64,000 nt of DNA from JAEUIE01 sp046350055 (GCA_046350055.1 JAXMBC010000001.1:5146001-5210000); one strand, 5' to 3'; numbered from the stretch's first letter, positions 54,740-64,000 are shown. Notes: generated by a model not told the origin, from the letters alone. Made by a program: numbers and translations.

Positions 54740-56443
54740 TCACTTCGCAGAGTAAATAGTCTTCCCTTCTTTTATGGTTTCCAACACCTTCAATTCAGCA
54801 AGTGCAAGGATCGGTACATTGTGTGGGTTCTTGTCGAGTACTACGAAGTCGGCCAATTTACCCACCTCAATCGAACCACGGTTCGCTTCCTCATAGTGCT
54901 GGTAGGCAGCCCAAATGGTAAGCGACTTCAGTGCCTCTTCTACTGGTATACACTGCCCAGCACCCAGGATATCACCGCTGCGAGTACGGCGGGTAACCAC
55001 GGACGACAAAACGCGGATAGCACTTGGCATGGCGACAGGCGAGTCGTGGTGTTGGGAAAAGATCATCCCCCTCCGCAATGCAGATCGCGCTGGACTGATC
55101 CGTTCCGCACGTTCTGCCCCAAGCACCGAATCCCGATGCCAGTCGCCCCAGTAGTAACAATGCATGCCAAACATCGAGGGGATAATGCCAAACTCCTTCA
55201 TCTTATCGAGTTGGTCTTCACGCACAGTCTGGCAATGAATCATTACGTCGCGACGGTCTATACCAGGGCCATGCTGGATACGGGCATCCTTAATGCCCAT
55301 CAGCATCATGTCGGCAGCTGCATCACCATTGCAGTGGATGAGAAATTGCCAGCCTTTCTGATAACACAGAGCGATTTTGCGGTTAGCTTCCTCGTTTGAC
55401 ATCGTCGGGTAACCGCGATAACTGGACGGCTGACCGTGTGGTGAGACAAAATATGGTGAACTCAAGAACGCTGTCTTTCCTTGTGGGGAACCATCGAAGT
55501 TCAACTTGACCCCACCAATACGATAGCCATTGATGAGTGTCTTGCTATACCACGAACTGTCCATGCCATAGGGTTGATCGGTGCTCGTCAAATCAGGGTA
55601 TGAGATAACGTCGATTAGCATTTTCTTCTGCTGAGATAACCGCGCGAATGTTCGGTCGGTGGCTTCCGCTGAACGGCCTTCCTGGGCCAAGGTGAATCCA
55701 TTGGCCGCATACAACTTTATGCCTGCTACTGCTAACTCGCCAAACTCAGCATCGCCTAATTTAGGAAGGACTTTCATCAGGGTGGCATTATGGGCCGTTT
55801 CCTCCAAAACCCCATTCGGTGTTTTTCCATCCTCCTCTCGACGAATCACGCCTCCCGTGGGATTCCTGGTCTCGGCGCTGACTCCAGCAATCTCAAGCGC
55901 CTTGGAGTTCGCCGCCCCCAGATGGCCGGACTGGTGAACGCAATACACCGGAACTTCTCTGGAGACCTCATCGAGTTCATGGCGAGTTGGATGCCGATGC
56001 TCCTTCAGTTGTGCATCATCGTATCCGAAGCCCAGGATGATGCCGTGTTTCTTCGCCGTTTCTCTAAGGGCGTGCTTTTTCAGTTCTGCCACGATACCGG
56101 GTATATCCTTTACGGTGTGATCGGGTGGTGCGAGCAGATTGGCCGAAGCTGCTTGCAAGCCCGTAGCAAAACAATGCCCATGGCCATCGATAAAGCCTGG
56201 CAGCAATGTCTTACCACCCAGGTCAATCAATCTGGTACTGTCACCTTTATACTTGAGAACTTCATCCTTTTTACCGACAGCAATGATCCGCCCACCTTTG
56301 ATAGCGACCGCTTCCGCTTTGGGGTTCTTGTCATCGATCGTGATGATGGGGCCACCGTGGTAGATGGTATCCGCGAAATCTGCACCACAGACTGAACACA
56401 TGCTTGAATGGATTATCAGAAGAACAAAAACGGAAATTCGCAT
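54740..56443 (-). CDS. YtcJ-like metal-dependent amidohydrolase (exported)
   Basis: About 567 residues from the ATG at 56443, which has GGGAG upstream (a GTG at 56449 also opens the frame). A signal peptide (ISVFVLLIIHSSMCSVCGA) suggests periplasmic or lipoprotein location. The amidohydrolase domain shows LLPGFIDGHGHC (metal-binding HxH), GVKLNFDGSPQGKTAFLSSPY (probable bridging lysine region), FLIHCNGDAA, RDVMIHCQ and FSQHHDSPV, and ends with the usual small beta-domain GKLADFVVLDKNP. The layout is that of the Amidohydro_3 group, related to N-substituted formamide deformylase. Substrate unknown. Confidence 0.88.
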   Translation of the reverse strand: MRISVFVLLIIHSSMCSVCGADFADTIYHGGPIITIDDKNPKAEAVAIKGGRIIAVGKKDEVLKYKGDSTRLIDLGGKTLLPGFIDGHGHCFATGLQAASANLLAPPDHTVKDIPGIVAELKKHALRETAKKHGIILGFGYDDAQLKEHRHPTRHELDEVSREVPVYCVHQSGHLGAANSKALEIAGVSAETRNPTGGVIRREEDGKTPNGVLEETAHNATLMKVLPKLGDAEFGELAVAGIKLYAANGFTLAQEGRSAEATDRTFARLSQQKKMLIDVISYPDLTSTDQPYGMDSSWYSKTLINGYRIGGVKLNFDGSPQGKTAFLSSPYFVSPHGQPSSYRGYPTMSNEEANRKIALCYQKGWQFLIHCNGDAAADMMLMGIKDARIQHGPGIDRRDVMIHCQTVREDQLDKMKEFGIIPSMFGMHCYYWGDWHRDSVLGAERAERISPARSALRRGMIFSQHHDSPVAMPSAIRVLSSVVTRRTRSGDILGAGQCIPVEEALKSLTIWAAYQHYEEANRGSIEVGKLADFVVLDKNPHNVPILALAELKVLETIKEGKTIYSAK

Positions 56444-56692
56444 GAACACTCCCTGAAGTCAGTATGTTCGTCTAGACAATTATGAGAATAGTCATTCTCA
56501 GTAGCGTTTGCAAATGGTCCGTGCAAGCCGCAATCTACTCCCTCGCGTTAACTAATGCCCAGATGAGAAACATCAACGAATAAGGAAGTGGCTTGGAGAT
56601 TCGTACTATCCTGAGTACTCATCTGCTGAAGCAATTGTCCAACTTGAAGGAAGTAATGGATCAAATGACTTCGTAACACTCCCGGGCAATGT

Positions 56693-57460
56693 CTAATCGA
56701 GTTCCTGCAAACCACCACCGCTGACGGTGAGGACCTGACCGCTGATCCAACTCGAGGCTGGAGCAGCGAGAAACAAGGCGGCAGCAGCGATGTCGGTTCC
56801 CTCACCCAGTCGGGCTAGAGGCGTATTCTTTAGCATTGTCTTTTCAATTTCAGGCGTGAGAACACTGTTCAGCGCTGCTGTGCGGATGGCACCAGGCGCT
56901 ATGGCATTGACACGAATCTGGTCGTGCCCTAGGTCGAACACCATATTGCGAGTGAGATGATTCACAGCAGCTTTCGATCCACCGTAGGAACACATGCGTT
57001 TGTTCGTGTTCTCACCAGCCATCGAACTGATGTTTATGATGGCACCACCGCCAGCCTTCTTCATGTGCGGGGTTGCCAATTGGCACAGACGGAAGAGAGA
57101 AAAGACATTCAATTGAAAAGCCCATTCGAAATCACTCATGGGCATGTTGAAAGGTTTCGGACCGCCACCGCCAGCGTTATTCACGAGAATGGTCAAACCA
57201 CCCAGTTCCGTCACAACTTTCTCAACCACAGCCACCCGTTCAGCTTCATTGGTAACATCCAGCTTGAGCCCGATGGCCTGGTTGCCAAACTTGCTGCACT
57301 CCTGTGCAACGACTTGAGCATCAGCCTCTTTCAAATCGGTCACCGCAACTCTTGCTCCAGCCTCGGCAAACATCAAGGAAATGGCTTTCCCGATTCCAGC
57401 ACCGCCACCAGTCACCAGAGCAATTCCACCACACAGTGAAAAGAGGTTATTGAGAGGCAT
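56693..57460 (-). CDS. Short-chain dehydrogenase/reductase
   Basis: A 255-residue classical SDR. NAD(P)-binding TGGGAGIGKA near residue 17, DVTN, NNAGGGG, the catalytic serine in IINISSMAG, Tyr-x-x-x-Lys in CSYGGSKAAVNHL and IAPGAIRT are all seen. It resembles the 7-alpha-hydroxysteroid dehydrogenase/FabG group. TDLKEAD after beta-2 suggests NAD+ preference. Substrate unknown. Monocistronic; the stop lies ~250 bp from the amidohydrolase start, same strand. Confidence 0.9.
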   Translation of the reverse strand: MPLNNLFSLCGGIALVTGGGAGIGKAISLMFAEAGARVAVTDLKEADAQVVAQECSKFGNQAIGLKLDVTNEAERVAVVEKVVTELGGLTILVNNAGGGGPKPFNMPMSDFEWAFQLNVFSLFRLCQLATPHMKKAGGGAIINISSMAGENTNKRMCSYGGSKAAVNHLTRNMVFDLGHDQIRVNAIAPGAIRTAALNSVLTPEIEKTMLKNTPLARLGEGTDIAAAALFLAAPASSWISGQVLTVSGGGLQELD

Positions 57461-57802
57461 GTCGCACCTGCTTACAAATACTGCACTAGGGCTTATTTAG
57501 AACCATACCAGCAAGATCATGTTACGTGCATAAATGTCGGTAGCAAACGCTCAGTGTATCCAGACTGAAACTAGGCGATTGAGGATATGGAGAAACACCT
57601 GCGGGATGACTGTCGAGGATTACCTTAGTCCCCAATCCCCTCGCCCCGACCCACGTCAAGCGGGAAGAAAATGGTGAGTAGGTTCGGACCACGCGAAGAT
57701 CGCGTATCTAACGTAATTTGCTCTCCATTTCGGCCTATTTATTGGGCAATGCGTGCCTAGGGATTAGCTTACCACCATGTCGTATCCTTATGGAAGGTTC
57801 CA
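57461..57802. other. Intergenic region between SDR and small membrane protein genes
   Basis: Holds a family B repeat copy at 57628-57666 (CCCTCGCCCC, CCACGTCAAGCGGGAAG) and presumably two divergent promoters. No other feature seen. Confidence 0.4.
57628..57666. repeat. Family B intergenic repeat, copy 3
   Basis: The block CCCAATCCCCTCGCCCC then CCCACGTCAAGCGGGAAG is shared with 54340-54380 and 54587-54616. It could fold through CCCGC / GCGGG-like arms. Confidence 0.5.
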
Positions 57803-58045
57803 ATGGCAAACAGTTCCAGCAAGTCCCTCTGGAAGTGGGGCATTTACAGTGCCTGCATCCTGTTTCAACTGATCGTGGCCTACTTCTGCTGGATCGGCTA
57901 TCGTGCAGCATCGGAACCGCCAGCGCCTGAAAATGAAGGAGCCAGAGTGATTTATGCCGTCGTTGGGCTTGCCTGTGTAGCAAGTGCACTGGGGCAAGTG
58001 TTGTTTTTGATGGGGTTCCGCATCCATCGGACTGCGTCGTTTTGA
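57803..58045 (+). CDS. Small two-helix membrane protein
   Basis: An 80-residue protein with two hydrophobic segments (WGIYSACILFQLIVAYFCWIGY and VIYAVVGLACVASALGQVLFLMGF) separated by a short polar loop rich in Pro and Glu. GGAAGG lies upstream of the ATG. No family recognised. It precedes the peptidoglycan-binding gene by 92 bp on the same strand. Confidence 0.6.
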   Translation: MANSSSKSLWKWGIYSACILFQLIVAYFCWIGYRAASEPPAPENEGARVIYAVVGLACVASALGQVLFLMGFRIHRTASF

Positions 58046-58137
58046 GGAATGCAACCTTAAGGTGAGTGCACTGCATAAACTCGTCAGGTATCCAGTCCAA
58101 GGACTATAATTCATCAGCAGCCACGGAGGATCACATC

Positions 58138-58539
58138 ATGCCCCTTTTTTCAAAACACCTATCTAGCAGTCCCCGTCTTCAGAAGGCGGTTAACAACGCA
58201 CCACCAGTCAGCGTAGGAGAATCTAATGAAGGGGTTGCTGCGATGCAACAAGGCCTAGTCGATCTTGGCTTTGACATGCCAATATCAACCAAGCAAGGCG
58301 CGATGCCACCTGATGGAATCTATGGTGTGGAAACAGGGAATGTCCTCAGACGCTTTCAACAGCAACAGCGACTGACAGCTGATGGCCTGGCTGGAAAGAA
58401 CACACTTTCGAGAATGGATGAGCTGCTACTTTCGCAGGAGAATTACAGTGCTGTAGCCGAGAATGCAGCAATTGCTTCTCAGATGGCAGGTTTGCACGAG
58501 AATCGTCCTTTTTCCACCACAACAGCGCGTCGTGCTTAA
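58138..58539 (+). CDS. Peptidoglycan-binding-domain protein
   Basis: About 133 residues. The ATG at 58138 is chosen because GGAGG lies eight bases upstream. Residues ~30-95 carry a PG_binding_1 fold: GVAAMQQGLVDLGFDM, PDGIYGVETGNVLRRFQQQ and LTADGLAGKNTLSRM. No signal peptide is visible, so it may act in the cytoplasm, be exported by a non-Sec route or bind another ligand. The next gene begins 15 bp downstream, so the two are likely an operon. Confidence 0.8.
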   Translation: MPLFSKHLSSSPRLQKAVNNAPPVSVGESNEGVAAMQQGLVDLGFDMPISTKQGAMPPDGIYGVETGNVLRRFQQQQRLTADGLAGKNTLSRMDELLLSQENYSAVAENAAIASQMAGLHENRPFSTTTARRA

Positions 58540-58554
58540 TCCTTGGAGATAGAC

Positions 58555-59385
58555 ATGGTTGGCATTGATTCGATCAATACGACATTGACCATTGACAAAA
58601 CTGGCCTTACTCCCGGCGTAGCCTTTGAACCGTTCATATCTCCCAAGCGTGCGGTATTCCATCTCACGAAAGGCTACACGCTAACCAAGGATGCTGAAAC
58701 CATCAAGCATGCTTGGACTGCTAAAGGGGAAGGACCTGGCCAATCCAAAAGCGGCACTCCTGGAGATGAAGAGCTTGGTTTCTTACAAACTCAGGAAGTG
58801 GACACCATTCAGTTCTTCTACGCAGGAGAGAAGCGCAGCCACGGCAGCATGACCATTGATGTTGCTCCTAGCATAAGTCCGAAGACCTGCCTCGACTCTG
58901 AAGACAATCTCGATCCCTGGACGTCCACTGATCGGTCACTGGACAATGGAATCTGGAAAGCCAAAACAGGCGACCACCCAGCGTCACGCTGCCCCTTAAG
59001 ACTCGGAAACGTAGTCACCAACAAGCCTAACTTCCTCTTTCATGCCATTGATAAGCGGCGTTATGTAACCATCCTGACCTATCGGTTAGCCAAACAGTTC
59101 ATTCCACTTCGTTGGTTCAAATGGTCCGTCACGCATAATGTGAAAATCAAATGGGTGGGTGGCAAACCCAAAGTCGAAACGACTTCCTCCTCCACCTCGT
59201 TTGGAGATGTCAAGGTCGGCCCAACTGACGTTGCAGCTGTTCAGAAAATCATCAAAAAGCCTCAGAAGCCGTTCGGCAATTTTTTGACCCGATCAGTGAT
59301 TCAAGGCGTAGTGGTTGGTGACCTTACCGGCCGCACATCCAACCCGGAATGGTTTGTCAATGTCCCTGTAGATTTCTGGACCTGA
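58555..59385 (+). CDS. Unknown protein paired with the peptidoglycan-binding protein
   Basis: A 276-residue soluble protein without signal peptide or membrane helix. TTGGAG precedes the ATG at 58555. The N-terminal part is rich in Thr and Lys and has beta character (GIDSINTTLTIDKTGLTPG, KRSHGSMTIDVAPS), followed by a Trp/Pro-rich middle and a Lys-rich strand region. I do not recognise the family. The 15-bp gap after the PG-binding gene suggests a shared role at the cell wall or in a secreted/injected particle. Confidence 0.7.
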   Translation: MVGIDSINTTLTIDKTGLTPGVAFEPFISPKRAVFHLTKGYTLTKDAETIKHAWTAKGEGPGQSKSGTPGDEELGFLQTQEVDTIQFFYAGEKRSHGSMTIDVAPSISPKTCLDSEDNLDPWTSTDRSLDNGIWKAKTGDHPASRCPLRLGNVVTNKPNFLFHAIDKRRYVTILTYRLAKQFIPLRWFKWSVTHNVKIKWVGGKPKVETTSSSTSFGDVKVGPTDVAAVQKIIKKPQKPFGNFLTRSVIQGVVVGDLTGRTSNPEWFVNVPVDFWT

Positions 59386-59408
59386 AGTCTCGTTAACCAC
59401 TCGGTCCC

Positions 59409-59444
59409 CTCTCTCCCCCGCACCAGAGAGATTCCGGCCCAACC
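59409..59444. repeat. Family A intergenic repeat, copy 3
   Basis: CTCTCCCCC...CCAGAGAG followed by ATTCCGGCCCAACC matches the copies at 28541-28577 and 54287-54319. Confidence 0.5.
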
Positions 59445-59673
59445 AAGCCCCAACTACGACGTAAGCAGCGAACCCTCTTCTCTCCTCGTTACTGACACCA
59501 GACTGACAATCGCACATATAACTGTAAACGCCATCAAAGAATGGTGTACCAGTTACTCGGCGCAATGATTATGTATTCATTGTGAAATATGTTGAAATGT
59601 GAAAGATTGTTACGTAACATCATCCGTCCTTTCATAATTACACATCTGTCTTGCTACTTCTAAGGGTAAGAAA

Positions 59674-62600
59674 ATGACTATAGATCTGGTTCGTCGTTTA
59701 TTGCATAGCATTTTCAGGCAAAAACGGTTGTTATACGCGGTATCCCTGGCGTTATCAGGGAGCAACATAGCCGTCGCCCAGTCGTGGATCAATTTCACCG
59801 GATCGGGCAACACCTGGTCGACGGCGTCGAACTGGAATCCGGGGCTGCCCGCCTTCAATGCAACATCCGTCCTCACTTTTGATTCAACCAACTTCACTGC
59901 GGGCTCTTACTCTGCAGTAGTGGATGGGGCAACGACTTACACCTTGAACCAAATGCTTGTAAACGGAGCAGGCCTGCTGACACTATCAAGTGACAATGCG
60001 GCTGGCACTATCAGCTTCGTGGGCAGCAATCCGATCCTCTCCGTCAACGGGATGGGTGGCCTGACGCTCAACAACGGCACGAACACCACAGATTTGACGC
60101 TGACAGCCAGCGGCCTGACGGTTGCGGGGGGTGGGCTGGGATCGATCACTTTCGCCGGCACCATCGGGGGTACGGGAAGTCTCACCATCAACCGTACTGC
60201 ACAATCTCCAAAATATCTGGGATCATCAGTGATTCTCGCGCCAGCCAGCGGAGCGGGAAACAACACCTTCGTCGGCACAGTCACGCTGACAAGCGGAAAC
60301 CTCGTGATTGATCAGACCAACGGGTTGGCCCTGGGCAACTCCAGTAATGTTCTGGTGGTCAATGGTGGTTCGCTACAAGCCATTTCCGCTCCGCTCATCC
60401 TCGCTAACAACATACAACTCGGCGGAACGTTTCATTTCACTGGTACGCAAAGCGGCACGTTTCTTGGCACTGTCACCGGAAGCGGTGACATTCGTACCAG
60501 CACGACGGGAACGACGACTTTTCAAAACACCATCAGCGCCACTGGCACCATCACGACAGAGGGATATGGTGCGCCGTCGACGCTTACCCTTAGCACACCT
60601 GTGAGTGCCGGAACACATGGCACGGCATTGACAGCAAGCAGCATCTCCATCAACAACAGCACCCTGAACCTCGACAACACCAATGCCAATGCTACCCGTC
60701 TGAATACTGCCGGCATTTTGAATTTGAACACTGGCAGGCTTGCTCTCACCACCAACGGTAGCATCAATGCCGTCGAACGAGTAGCGGCCCTCAACCTCAC
60801 CGGCGGCAGCCAGATCACTTTCACCACCAGCTCCACGCGGAGTGCCCGCTTTACCGCTGATGTCATCGCTCCCTCCGTTGGCGGCACCTTCCTTGCTGTC
60901 ACCAGTGGCACCTCCACCCTCGGCGGTAATGTCGGCCTCCTCAACAATAACAACCTCTTCTTTTCTAACCTAACCGCCAGCAGCAACATCAACGGTGTTC
61001 TGCCTTACGGCTATGCCACCCCTTCCACGGCGAGCGTATCGGCCCGCGGCGGTCTAGTGCGTTACGATGTTACCAACGGTGTTGTGCCACTCAATTTCAA
61101 CGACTACTCAGGCCGTCTCCCTCAAGGCCTGGGCTCACAGCCAACGTTTAACTTGTTGTGGGGAACGGCGAACACATTTGCATCTACCGGTAATGGCATC
61201 AGCAACTTCAACGGGTCAATGACGGCAAACTCAGTGAGCCTGGATTCGATCAGCGGAGCTAACGTTGGCAACTCAGTTTATGGCACGGGGACAATAACGC
61301 TTACGAGCGGAGCTCTAGCCTTCAGCATATCCAGCGGCAGTACTGCCTCCGCTGTCGTGCCCAGCGTCATGCAGCCTAACCTCAATTTTGGTGGTGTCAC
61401 CGGGTATATACATGCCCAAAACAACTTCGTCCAGGCCGGCAGCCTGATTGGTAGCAATGGACTGGTTAAGGCCGGCGCGGGCTCTATGACTCTGCTCGCA
61501 GCCAGCCCCAGTTTCTCCGGCGGCTTCACTGTCAACCAAGGCACAGTGTTTATCAGCGATGAAAATCAACTAGGTGCGTCGGGCGGCAGCGTCACCCTCA
61601 ACAGTGGCTATGGCGGTGGTATCGGCTATATGCCGACGAATCAATTCGGTTCTGCAAGCGTTACCTCGCTTACCGTCAATCGCAATCTTTCGCTGGGAAC
61701 TAATGGCGGCAGCCTGAGCACGGCAGCAGGCAACACAATGACGTGGAATGGCATCATCAGTGGCAACGGCCCACTCATCAAGAGCGGTACAGGTTTAGTT
61801 TTGCTGAGCAACGCCAATACCTATACCGGTGATACGGTCATTTCGGCAGGCAGTCTGGCAGTCACCCATTCTCAGGCACTAGGCAGTAGCGGCAACACTG
61901 TATTTCTCAGCGGTGGCTACCTGCAAAGCAATACGACAGTAACTGTTCCACAGGATATCGTCGTCCGCGTGAACCCCACAATTACTTCTCCAACGATTGT
62001 TACCAACGCCGACATGACCCTCACTGGTAATCTCGGGAACATCCAGGGTATCGGCATGGTCAAGGTTGGACCGGGAAACTTGATCCTCACTGGCAGCAAC
62101 TCTTTCAATCAGTCGGTGCAATTGGGCTATCAAACACCCACGCACGTCTCCGGCTCTGCTTTCGCTCTGCCCCCCGGCTCGCTTACACTGGCTGGGGCAA
62201 ACGGCGCGCTGCCCTACGTCAATAATATGTTCATGTTTGCAGGGTCATCGTTGATCATCGATCATAGCGCCGGTGTTCTTGACCGCCGCATGTCCGCCGC
62301 CAACTACACCTTCAACGGTGGAATGGAATTCAAGGTTGTGGGTAATGCATCCAACTCCTTGACAACGGCCACTGGTAGTCATGTTTATCAATCGTCAACT
62401 ATCAACACGTACACGCTCGATCAACCCGCCTCGGGTGGCAATGGTCGCAGTGTAAGCCTAACGATTCCATCGACTTCATCAGTATTCTCGCAGTTCAACT
62501 ACTACCGGGGGACCAACCTCGGCGTTCCTAGCCCCACCGACGATTACACTATTCTCCGCATATCCAGCTTCGCTCCCTCCACAGGAGTGGTCGGCTACTA

Positions 62601-64000
62601 TTCTGCCTCACCCACTGGCGGCCCGCAGGATTTCGCCACCTACACCGCTGCCAATGGCATTGAACGTTACACGTCATATGCCCCTCTTCCTTCCAGCGGC
62701 TCTTCTTCCACCGTCAATTATTCCAGTACCGGTTCTCTCACCCTCGCTGGTGTCACTCTGGCGAATACTCTCAAGATGACCAACAGCCAGATCGATCTGG
62801 CAGGCTTCAGCATGGGGCCAACCGGCGCAGGGGCGGTCCTCTCTACCGGCGCCATGGGGCAGGACATTATCACCACCAGTTCCGGATCGCCGGTATTCGG
62901 CTTCCAGTCGGGACAAGTTGCTCGAGTGAGTGTCAACAACAGTTTGCAGATCGGCACGGCAGCCAGCCCCATCCCCATTGTTCAAACCACCGATCTGGAA
63001 AAGTTCGGGCCAGGCGTGCTTATTCTCTCCGGTAGTACTTTCAATGGTACGTATCAGATCAACCAGGGCTCCGTCCAACTGCTCACAAACAATTTCGTGA
63101 ACGTCACGACCGTAAACCTATTGCCTGGAACAACGTTCGACATCAACGGTCAAGGTACCGTCGCCTCGCCCTTCACTGTCAATACCCTAACCGGCTTTGG
63201 CACAGTTAATCTAGGCAGCGGAGCAATTCGATATGGGACAGCGACCGGCACCTTTGCTGGCGGATTTGCCGGCACCGGAACGGTCTCGATTCAGGGTGGC
63301 TTTTTTCAGACGCTCAATGGTAACAGCCCCGGTTTCTCTGGCGATATCCGCATCGGCGCTGGTGCGGGCGGTGTCGCCGGAGTTATCATCGATGCTGATG
63401 TGATTCCATCAAATGGTGCTACTCCTGGCCCTTTCGGCACCGGAACCACGCCAATCCAATTGGGAGCGACCTCCGGTGCAGGAGTCGCACTGCTAATTCA
63501 TACTTCTTTGGTTAACCGAGTTGAACGTGATATCAGCATAGGACAGGGGGGCACCGGAACTGTCACCATTGGCAGCACCACCACCAGTGCTGGGGCTTAC
63601 ACCAACTACACCGGCAACATCACCCTCGCCAGTTCCCGCGCCCTTGCCCTTATCGGCGGAGCTCAGGGAAACACCTCTGCCGTCGGAGGAAACACTATTT
63701 TCTCCGGTGCCATCAGCGGCGCCGGCCTAACTGGCAACTCTGCCATAGCATGGAACGGCGGCAACATCAGCCTCTGGGGCTCCAACACATTCACCGGCAA
63801 TATCCTCGTCAATTCCGGACGTGCTAACGTCATGGGTCTGGGTTCCGACTCGGCTTGGGGCAGCTCCACAAATGTTGTCAACATCGCCGACGCAACTGCG
63901 ACAGGCATCTTCCGTGCCGATAACGGCTCCCGCACACTCAACAACCCCATCTCCTATCTCGGTGCGACCGTGTCCAGCACCCTCGGCTTCACTGGTACGA
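59674..64000 (+). CDS. Giant autotransporter-type beta-strand-repeat exported protein (partial)
   Basis: The frame opens at ATG 59674 (AAGGG upstream) and continues to the right edge, giving at least 1442 codons with the C-terminus missing. A signal peptide is present (LLYAVSLALSGSNIAVAQ). The rest is a Gly/Ser/Thr/Asn-rich series of beta-helix rungs of the PATR type (autotransporter-associated beta strand repeat): GTGSLTINRT, NTYTGDTVISAGSLAV, GPGNLILTGSNSF, KFGPGVLILSGSTFNGTYQI and NTFTGNILVNSGR. Such proteins form long extracellular beta-helices in adhesins and related surface proteins. Whether a C-terminal barrel or sorting signal follows cannot be seen. Confidence 0.88.
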   Translation, partial: MTIDLVRRLLHSIFRQKRLLYAVSLALSGSNIAVAQSWINFTGSGNTWSTASNWNPGLPAFNATSVLTFDSTNFTAGSYSAVVDGATTYTLNQMLVNGAGLLTLSSDNAAGTISFVGSNPILSVNGMGGLTLNNGTNTTDLTLTASGLTVAGGGLGSITFAGTIGGTGSLTINRTAQSPKYLGSSVILAPASGAGNNTFVGTVTLTSGNLVIDQTNGLALGNSSNVLVVNGGSLQAISAPLILANNIQLGGTFHFTGTQSGTFLGTVTGSGDIRTSTTGTTTFQNTISATGTITTEGYGAPSTLTLSTPVSAGTHGTALTASSISINNSTLNLDNTNANATRLNTAGILNLNTGRLALTTNGSINAVERVAALNLTGGSQITFTTSSTRSARFTADVIAPSVGGTFLAVTSGTSTLGGNVGLLNNNNLFFSNLTASSNINGVLPYGYATPSTASVSARGGLVRYDVTNGVVPLNFNDYSGRLPQGLGSQPTFNLLWGTANTFASTGNGISNFNGSMTANSVSLDSISGANVGNSVYGTGTITLTSGALAFSISSGSTASAVVPSVMQPNLNFGGVTGYIHAQNNFVQAGSLIGSNGLVKAGAGSMTLLAASPSFSGGFTVNQGTVFISDENQLGASGGSVTLNSGYGGGIGYMPTNQFGSASVTSLTVNRNLSLGTNGGSLSTAAGNTMTWNGIISGNGPLIKSGTGLVLLSNANTYTGDTVISAGSLAVTHSQALGSSGNTVFLSGGYLQSNTTVTVPQDIVVRVNPTITSPTIVTNADMTLTGNLGNIQGIGMVKVGPGNLILTGSNSFNQSVQLGYQTPTHVSGSAFALPPGSLTLAGANGALPYVNNMFMFAGSSLIIDHSAGVLDRRMSAANYTFNGGMEFKVVGNASNSLTTATGSHVYQSSTINTYTLDQPASGGNGRSVSLTIPSTSSVFSQFNYYRGTNLGVPSPTDDYTILRISSFAPSTGVVGYYSASPTGGPQDFATYTAANGIERYTSYAPLPSSGSSSTVNYSSTGSLTLAGVTLANTLKMTNSQIDLAGFSMGPTGAGAVLSTGAMGQDIITTSSGSPVFGFQSGQVARVSVNNSLQIGTAASPIPIVQTTDLEKFGPGVLILSGSTFNGTYQINQGSVQLLTNNFVNVTTVNLLPGTTFDINGQGTVASPFTVNTLTGFGTVNLGSGAIRYGTATGTFAGGFAGTGTVSIQGGFFQTLNGNSPGFSGDIRIGAGAGGVAGVIIDADVIPSNGATPGPFGTGTTPIQLGATSGAGVALLIHTSLVNRVERDISIGQGGTGTVTIGSTTTSAGAYTNYTGNITLASSRALALIGGAQGNTSAVGGNTIFSGAISGAGLTGNSAIAWNGGNISLWGSNTFTGNILVNSGRANVMGLGSDSAWGSSTNVVNIADATATGIFRADNGSRTLNNPISYLGATVSSTLGFTGT

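Noticed and set aside
27408..57460. A bile-acid type pathway linking the choloylglycine-hydrolase relative and the hydroxysteroid-dehydrogenase-like SDR
   Set aside because: The genes are ~28 kb apart with unrelated neighbours, and both families have very broad substrates.
1..64000. CRISPR arrays, rRNA genes or a replication origin
   Set aside because: No regularly spaced repeats, rRNA-like sequence or DnaA-box cluster was seen on reading the window.

Overview
The window looks like a chromosomal segment of a planctomycete, most likely of the Gemmataceae type. The evidence is the gene content: several ECF sigma factors beside very large Ser/Thr kinases fused to WD40 and TPR repeats, two ECF sigma factors fused to membrane and extracytoplasmic or WD40 domains, HARE-type winged-helix modules, a sulfatase with a planctomycete-type N-terminal domain, and three predicted exported proteins that carry an LExLExR motif near the N-terminus. 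This assignment rests on protein families read by eye, because no rRNA is present.

Layout. Positions 1-18613 (minus strand) hold two successive copies of the same three-gene arrangement: ECF sigma factor, then kinase-WD40-TPR, then a large exported protease (a matrixin-like metalloprotease in one copy and a subtilisin in the other). The first kinase is broken by an apparent dinucleotide slip in a GA repeat that separates its TPR tail. Between the cassettes lie a WD40 gene scrap and a decayed IS630 end. An intact IS630-family element sits at 18979-20154. Positions 20197-23639 carry three membrane-protein genes (unknown, AI-2E-type permease, K+-channel-like). Positions 23679-31754 (minus strand) carry exported or periplasmic functions: a phosphate-selective-type porin, a DUF1254/DUF1214 protein, a choloylglycine-hydrolase-family Ntn amidase and an arylsulfatase.

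Positions 32171-40067 form an ArsR regulator divergent from a six-gene operon for a complex-I-like membrane complex. It resembles hydrogenase-4, but the large subunit lacks the nickel-binding CxxC pairs, so it fits the Ehr (energy-converting-hydrogenase-related) class. Positions 40161-43638 (minus strand) hold an ATP-grasp ligase, a PanP-like PLP decarboxylase and a DMT-type transporter in tight order, which looks like a small biosynthesis/export unit. A complete IS21-family element (44165-46774) follows. Its right end abuts the 3' scrap of a trypsin-like protease gene.

Positions 47009-51921 carry two divergent fused ECF sigma factors bracketed by a decayed and an intact copy of a HARE winged-helix gene. 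The remainder has two hypothetical proteins, an RTX-like exported protein, a possible 42-residue membrane peptide, an amidohydrolase, an SDR oxidoreductase, a small membrane protein, a peptidoglycan-binding protein with an unknown partner, and the 5' part of a giant autotransporter-type beta-strand-repeat protein that runs off the right edge. Short palindromic intergenic repeats recur at 28.5, 54.3-54.6, 57.6 and 59.4 kb. No tRNA, rRNA or CRISPR array was seen.
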